Of a DNA stretch of 10,615 nucleotides, positions 7,205 to 10,615 are shown piece by piece. The notes under the pieces were generated by a model that made no database searches, was not told the DNA's origin, and was given only the letters and a program-made list of their open reading frames with translations. Position numbers and translations under genes: made by a program. Numbering within the stretch: the first letter of the stretch is position 1; the number at the start of each line of letters is the position of its first letter. This DNA comes from Balneolales bacterium (lineage in GTDB: Bacteria; Bacteroidota; Rhodothermia; Balneolales; Natronogracilivirgulaceae): assembly GCA_007127695.1 (NCBI GenBank), contig SKYW01000044.1, positions 1-10,615 of the forward strand, given 5' to 3'.

Positions 7205-9232
7205 TTACGAAACGGTGCTTCCGTTATCGGCTTCAGATGTGATAAACTTGAATTGCCCGTCCGGAGTTTCCGCCATGAGGATCATGCCTTCGCTCGGTAC
7301 CCCCATCATCTTGCGGGGTTTCAGATTGGCAACTACAGCGACCTTTTTTCCTGGCAATTCTTCAGGATCGGCATGTTTTGCTATACCGGCCATGATAGTC
7401 CGCTTTTCGATTCCGATATCCACTGTAAGCTTGAGCAGCTTGTCGGATTTCGGGACCCGTTCCGCGGTCAGTACTTCACCGATCCGAATATCCAGCTTGC
7501 TGAAATCTTCGAACGTGATGGTGTTTTTGATGGGTTCAAGGACAGGTTTGGACTCATCCTGCACGCGGGTCTGGTCTTCCAGTTTCTGGCGCTGGGCTTC
7601 AATGACTTCATCCTCAAGCTTTTTGAAAAGGATGTCGCCCTTTTGAAACGGACTGCCGGCCTTAAGCGACTGCTCGGTGATATCATCCCAGCCGGCATTG
7701 CTGATGTTGAGGGTCTCTCGAAGCTTGCGGCAGGCATCAGGTGTCACCGGATCGAACAGGACAGAAAGGGCAGCCGTGATCTGGCAGCAGACATTCAGCA
7801 CGGTTCCGCAACGCTCCGGATCGTTTTTGCGCAGATGCCAGGGCTCCATTTCGGTGAAATACTTGTTGCCGGCCCGCGCCAGATTCATGCTTTTCTGTAT
7901 CGCCTCACGGAACCGGAATGTCTCGTAACATGCGGCTGCCTCATCTTTCAGACGGGTGATCTCAGCCAGCATGGAACGATCCTCCGCTTTGAAATCAGCG
8001 GCAGCCGGGATCTTGTTGTCAAAATTTTTGCTGGTAAATGAAAGGGTCCGGAACACGAAGTTCCCGAATATGTCCGCCAGCTCGCCGTTGACGTGGTCCT
8101 GGAAGTATTTCCAGGAGAAATCAGCATCCTTGGTTTCAGGCAGCCCGGTGCCAAGCACATAGCGCATCAGGTCCGGCTCAAAATCGTTCATGTACTCATG
8201 GACCCACACCGCCCATCCGCGTGACGTAGAGAGTTTTTGCCCTTCCAGGTTGAGGAATTCATTGGCCGGGACATTTTTCGGAAGGATGTATCCGTCGTAG
8301 GACATCAATACAGCCGGGAACATGATGCAATGGAACACAATGTTATCCTTTCCGATGAAGTGGATAAGGTCGCAGTCCTCATCCCGCCAGTATTTTTCCC
8401 AAAGGCCGGGGTCACCTTTCAAATCGGCCCATTCCTTGGTGGCGGATATGTAGCCGATGGGTGCATCGAACCATACATAGAGTACCTTTCCATCAAATCC
8501 CTCTACGGGAACGGGAACACCCCAGGTCAGGTCACGCGTCACGGCCCGGTCGCCGAGTCCCAGGGTAAGCCAGCTTTTGACCTGGCCCATTACATTGGGT
8601 TTCCAGTTTTCAGTGCTGTCCAGCCAGGCCTGCAGATCGTTCTGGAAATCACCCAGTGGCAGAAACCAGTGCTCGGTTTCTTTGTAGACGGGCTTTTCAC
8701 CGGTGACCATACTTCTGGGTTCGATCAGGTCGGAAGGTGACAGCGAAGTGCCGCATTTTTCACACTGGTCGCCAAAAGCTTCGGCGTAACTGCAATGCGG
8801 ACAGGTACCCCTTACATAGCGGTCAGGCAGAAACATCCCGGCTTTCTCATCATAGAGCTGGGTTTCACTCTTCTTTTTAAACACCCCTTTCTCATTCAGG
8901 ACGCGGAAAAAATCCTGGGAAGTTTCATGATGCACCGGGGAGCTGGTCCGGCCGAAATAATCAAAGGAAATGCCGAACGCTTCAAATGTCTTTTTATTCA
9001 TCTCGTGGAACCGGTCCACGATATCCTGCGGAGAAACACCTTCCTTTTCCGCGGCGATGGTTATGGGTACGCCATGTTCATCCGAACCGCAAATGAAGAC
9101 CACATCCTCGTTCCGCATGCGCTTGTACCTGACATAGAAATCGGCAGGCAGATAGGCACCGGCAAGGTGTCCCAGATGGATGGGTCCGTTGGCATAGGGC
9201 AGGGCGGAAGTTACAAGGGTTCGTTTACCCAT
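7205..9232 (-). CDS. metG: Methionyl-tRNA synthetase with fused C-terminal tRNA-binding domain
   Basis: MetG charges tRNA-Met with methionine in the cytoplasm and is essential for both initiation and elongation. From the ATG at 9232 it has 675 residues. The class I catalytic core opens TLVTSALPYANGPIHLGH, with the HIGH motif as HLGH at 19-22. The zinc knuckle region has Cys144, Cys147, Cys157 and Cys160 (CPHC and CEKC). The KMSKS loop is KLSTS at 333-337. An anticodon-binding helical domain follows, then a charged linker (about 536-570) and an OB-fold tRNA-binding domain of the Trbp111/EMAPII type (about 573-675; FEDFSKLDIRIGEVLTAE). This long form fits the suspected lineage. The open frame could extend 22 codons to 9298, but those residues have no family match, and the promoter -7 box at 9285-9292 places them largely ahead of the transcript. 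No Shine-Dalgarno sequence is seen. The debranching enzyme gene follows after 50 bases. Confidence 0.97.
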   Translation of the reverse strand: MGKRTLVTSALPYANGPIHLGHLAGAYLPADFYVRYKRMRNEDVVFICGSDEHGVPITIAAEKEGVSPQDIVDRFHEMNKKTFEAFGISFDYFGRTSSPVHHETSQDFFRVLNEKGVFKKKSETQLYDEKAGMFLPDRYVRGTCPHCSYAEAFGDQCEKCGTSLSPSDLIEPRSMVTGEKPVYKETEHWFLPLGDFQNDLQAWLDSTENWKPNVMGQVKSWLTLGLGDRAVTRDLTWGVPVPVEGFDGKVLYVWFDAPIGYISATKEWADLKGDPGLWEKYWRDEDCDLIHFIGKDNIVFHCIMFPAVLMSYDGYILPKNVPANEFLNLEGQKLSTSRGWAVWVHEYMNDFEPDLMRYVLGTGLPETKDADFSWKYFQDHVNGELADIFGNFVFRTLSFTSKNFDNKIPAAADFKAEDRSMLAEITRLKDEAAACYETFRFREAIQKSMNLARAGNKYFTEMEPWHLRKNDPERCGTVLNVCCQITAALSVLFDPVTPDACRKLRETLNISNAGWDDITEQSLKAGSPFQKGDILFKKLEDEVIEAQRQKLEDQTRVQDESKPVLEPIKNTITFEDFSKLDIRIGEVLTAERVPKSDKLLKLTVDIGIEKRTIMAGIAKHADPEELPGKKVAVVANLKPRKMMGVPSEGMILMAETPDGQFKFITSEADNGSTVS

Positions 9233-9284
9233 AAGACACGTACGAATGAATATTTCGTTGAGGTTATCAGAAATTGCAAATTTC

Positions 9285-9315
9285 CAAAGATACGGCAATA
9301 GCGGCCAAGATGAAA
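9285..9315 (-). promoter_or_regulatory. Bacteroidota-type promoter for metG
   Basis: On the minus strand TATCTTTG (9292-9285) matches TAnnTTTG exactly, and TTTC (9315-9312), one base off TTTG, lies 19 bases upstream. Transcription would begin near 9278, giving a leader of about 46 bases before the metG ATG. It excludes the upstream extension of the metG open frame to 9298. Confidence 0.55.
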
Positions 9316-9332
9316 CTGTGGCATTGATTTCA

Positions 9333-9371
9333 AGCAGGGCTGTGTATAAATAGCGTGAATGAGCAGGGCTG
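9333..9371. repeat. 10-base direct repeat AGCAGGGCTG upstream of metG
   Basis: AGCAGGGCTG is present at 9333-9342 and 9362-9371, identical over ten bases with starts 29 bases apart. It stands about 55-95 bases upstream of the predicted metG transcript start and about 200 bases before the UpxY-like gene. It could be a pair of regulator sites; no known operator is recognised. Confidence 0.4.
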
Positions 9372-9564
9372 CATGTATCGCGCTGGATAAATCAGAATGA
9401 TAACATACCAATGTGATGATCAGATGATTTTCTGAAATTCGTGCTTCAGTCCTGTACAATTCCGGCTGGTATCTTTACAGTCAAGTTGTGATATTAACGC
9501 AATCCAAAGAGTCGTATTTTTTTTACGGAATCAAAAAAACGGATCCCATATCACTTCATTTTTT

Positions 9565-10074
9565 ATGAGTCTTAGTTGGTACGCACTATATACCCGTCCC
9601 AGGTTTGAAAAAAAAGTTGCAGAACGACTGGAGGAGGACGGTTATGAGGTCTGGCTTCCGATGCAAACCATGGTGAGGCAGTGGAGTGATCGCAAGAAAA
9701 AAGTTCAGGTTCCTCTCTTCAGCAGTTATGTGTTTATTCATGCGGAGCAGGCGGATCTGTATAATGCCGTTCAAACCGACGGCGTTGCCCGAACGGTGCA
9801 TTTCAATGGGGCGCCTGCTGTGATCCGTGACGAACAGATAGATTTGATCAGGAAAATCCTCATAGGTCCGGATGCGTTTGAAGTAGGAGACAGAAACTAT
9901 GTGAAAGGAGACCCTGTTGAGGTTGTCCACGGCCCGTTGAAAGGGAGCAGGGGAAGGTGGGTCAATTGGAGAGGCAAAAAGAGGGTGTGCCTGGAACTGG
10001 AACAATTGCATCAGGTGATCCTGGTCGAGGTCCCTGCTGCATTTATCGAAAAAATCGGGACAAATGAGCTGTAA
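9565..10074 (+). CDS. UpxY-family transcription antiterminator (NusG paralogue)
   Basis: This 169-residue protein is a specialised NusG homologue. The NGN domain (about 3-105) begins WYALYTRPRFEKKVAERL and carries the UpxY-type stretch RQWSDRKKKVQVPLFSSYVF (38-57). The KOW domain (about 113-160) has VKGDPVEVVHGPLKGSRG. In Bacteroides, UpxY proteins bind RNA polymerase early in capsule loci and stop premature termination across the long operon that follows. That role is inferred here from family and position: the gene opens a plus-strand unit, and an exosortase gene follows after 54 bases. The housekeeping NusG normally lies beside secE and ribosomal genes, which are absent. The start is the ATG at 9565; there is no Shine-Dalgarno sequence, only a T-rich stretch ahead. 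Confidence is high for the family and moderate for the target operon, which is outside the window. Confidence 0.88.
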   Translation: MSLSWYALYTRPRFEKKVAERLEEDGYEVWLPMQTMVRQWSDRKKKVQVPLFSSYVFIHAEQADLYNAVQTDGVARTVHFNGAPAVIRDEQIDLIRKILIGPDAFEVGDRNYVKGDPVEVVHGPLKGSRGRWVNWRGKKRVCLELEQLHQVILVEVPAAFIEKIGTNEL

Positions 10075-10128
10075 GTTTCTGAACCATGTCCGTGAATTCA
10101 TCCCGCCCTGTCCGGTGGTTACATACAT

Positions 10129-10615
10129 ATGTCCATGAGAATCTTTCAAGGCAAAAACCGTGAAATAATACTTTTCATCCTGAAAGCGCTGGGGGTATAT
10201 GTCGTATGGTATGCGTTGTACCATCTGTGGCTTTTACCGGATGGAAGACTGGACGAATTTATCTCCCGGAATATTGTCTCCGTTACGGCCAGCCTGCTTC
10301 AGGTGGCAGGTTATGAGGTGTTTGCATTTGACCGGATCGTAGGCATAGCACGGGCAAACGGGCTCGAGATTATCGACGGCTGCAACGGAATTGAGACGAT
10401 CGGACTGTTCATAGGATTTGTACTTGCCTACCCGGGAAATGCCATCAAGAGGTGGCTTTTTATACCTACCGGAATCCTGATAATCTACCTTGTCAACGTA
10501 GTTCGCATCTTTTTGCTGGCAATCATTCAGTATCATTGGTATTCCGGTTTCCAGGTGATTCATGATTACACATTCAATCTCATATTCTACCTGGTGGTAT
10601 TTGCCTTGTGGGTGG
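10129..10615 (+). CDS. Exosortase/archaeosortase-family membrane protein (partial, 3' end outside window)
   Basis: I translated 162 codons from the ATG at 10129 to the window end; no stop is reached. The protein is a polytopic membrane protein with hydrophobic stretches near 12-36, 88-102, 109-135 and from 147 on. The exosortase triad is visible: Cys85 in IIDGCNGIET, Arg126 in VNVVRIFLLA, and His145 in VIHDYTFN, each in the transmembrane setting expected of these transpeptidase-like enzymes, which cleave C-terminal sorting signals of exported proteins. It lacks the long N-terminal half of the EpsH type and resembles the short single-domain exosortases of Bacteroidota; probably only some 15-30 residues are missing. 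I cannot assign an Xrt subtype. It lies 54 bases after the UpxY-like gene on the same strand, probably cotranscribed. Met3 is an alternative start; no strong Shine-Dalgarno sequence separates the two. Confidence 0.88.
   Translation, partial: MSMRIFQGKNREIILFILKALGVYVVWYALYHLWLLPDGRLDEFISRNIVSVTASLLQVAGYEVFAFDRIVGIARANGLEIIDGCNGIETIGLFIGFVLAYPGNAIKRWLFIPTGILIIYLVNVVRIFLLAIIQYHWYSGFQVIHDYTFNLIFYLVVFALWV

Larger units (their letters stand above)
9233..9564. other. Divergent intergenic region between metG and the UpxY-like gene
   Basis: These 332 bases separate two divergent genes and are more AT-rich than the flanking coding DNA. They hold the metG promoter, the AGCAGGGCTG direct repeat, a weak inverted repeat (TCAGA and TCTGA around six bases, 9420-9435), and a T8 and an A7 run just before the plus-strand gene. 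For the plus-strand gene the best -7 candidate is TATCTTTA at 9470-9477, one base off TAnnTTTG, with no good -33 box; the leader would be about 80 bases. An 82-codon open frame on the minus strand (9459-9211) spans the metG promoter and start and has no recognisable features, so I do not call it a gene. No tRNA is seen. Confidence 0.6.

Noticed and set aside
7190..8041. A 283-codon plus-strand open frame over the 3' part of metG
   Set aside because: Antisense shadow of the MetG anticodon-binding and tRNA-binding domains; no recognisable motifs.
9211..9459. An 82-codon minus-strand open frame covering the metG leader and start
   Set aside because: It overlaps the metG promoter and start codon in another frame, has no ribosome site that I can see and no family resemblance.
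9586..10224. A 212-codon minus-strand open frame over the UpxY-like gene
   Set aside because: The plus-strand frame matches the NGN-KOW architecture clearly; the antisense product has no coherent features.
10234..10563. A 109-codon minus-strand open frame over the exosortase gene
   Set aside because: The plus-strand frame carries the exosortase triad and membrane segments; the antisense frame is a shadow.
1..10615. CRISPR arrays, insertion sequences, tRNA or rRNA genes, toxin-antitoxin pairs
   Set aside because: I found no regularly spaced repeats, transposase-like frames with terminal repeats, cloverleaf genes or small paired genes in the window.

Overview
The window reads as ordinary core chromosome from a bacterium of the Bacteroidota/Balneolota/Rhodothermota group, with the edge of an accessory cell-surface locus at the right. 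Lineage evidence: MetG is of the long type with a fused C-terminal tRNA-binding domain; efp, accB and accC lie in a row; two well-placed promoter boxes match the Bacteroidota consensus TAnnTTTG, and the efp one has an exact TTTG box 20 bases upstream; several ATG genes lack a clear Shine-Dalgarno sequence; and the plus-strand genes are a UpxY-type NusG paralogue and a small exosortase. Base composition is moderate, near half GC by eye. A genus cannot be named from this.

Positions 1-3532, minus strand: a tight five-gene unit transcribed right to left, efp - accB - accC - gcvH - guaA (guaA runs off the left edge). Gaps are 8-34 bases and one strong promoter (3501-3532) precedes efp. The products are elongation factor P, the biotin carrier and biotin carboxylase of acetyl-CoA carboxylase, the lipoyl carrier of the glycine cleavage system, and the glutaminase half of GMP synthetase. 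Three of the five carry a lysine that is the modification site in their family.

Positions 3618-4976, minus: a sodium-coupled neurotransmitter:sodium symporter (NSS/SNF) that starts at TTG behind a good GGAG. It is separated from its neighbours by a 150-base leader containing the efp promoter and a 159-base gap holding a candidate terminator.

Positions 5136-9232, minus: metG followed after 50 bases by a GH13 debranching enzyme that starts at GTG behind AGGAG. The pair is probably transcribed from a TAnnTTTG promoter at 9285-9315.

Positions 9233-9564 are a divergent intergenic region of 332 bases with the metG promoter, a 10-base direct repeat and no convincing gene.

Positions 9565-10615, plus: a UpxY-like transcription antiterminator, then an exosortase-family membrane protein with its Cys-Arg-His triad visible, cut by the window end. 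These two probably open a polysaccharide or surface-protein-sorting locus lying to the right. This is the most interesting part of the window, but the rest of that locus is not visible here.
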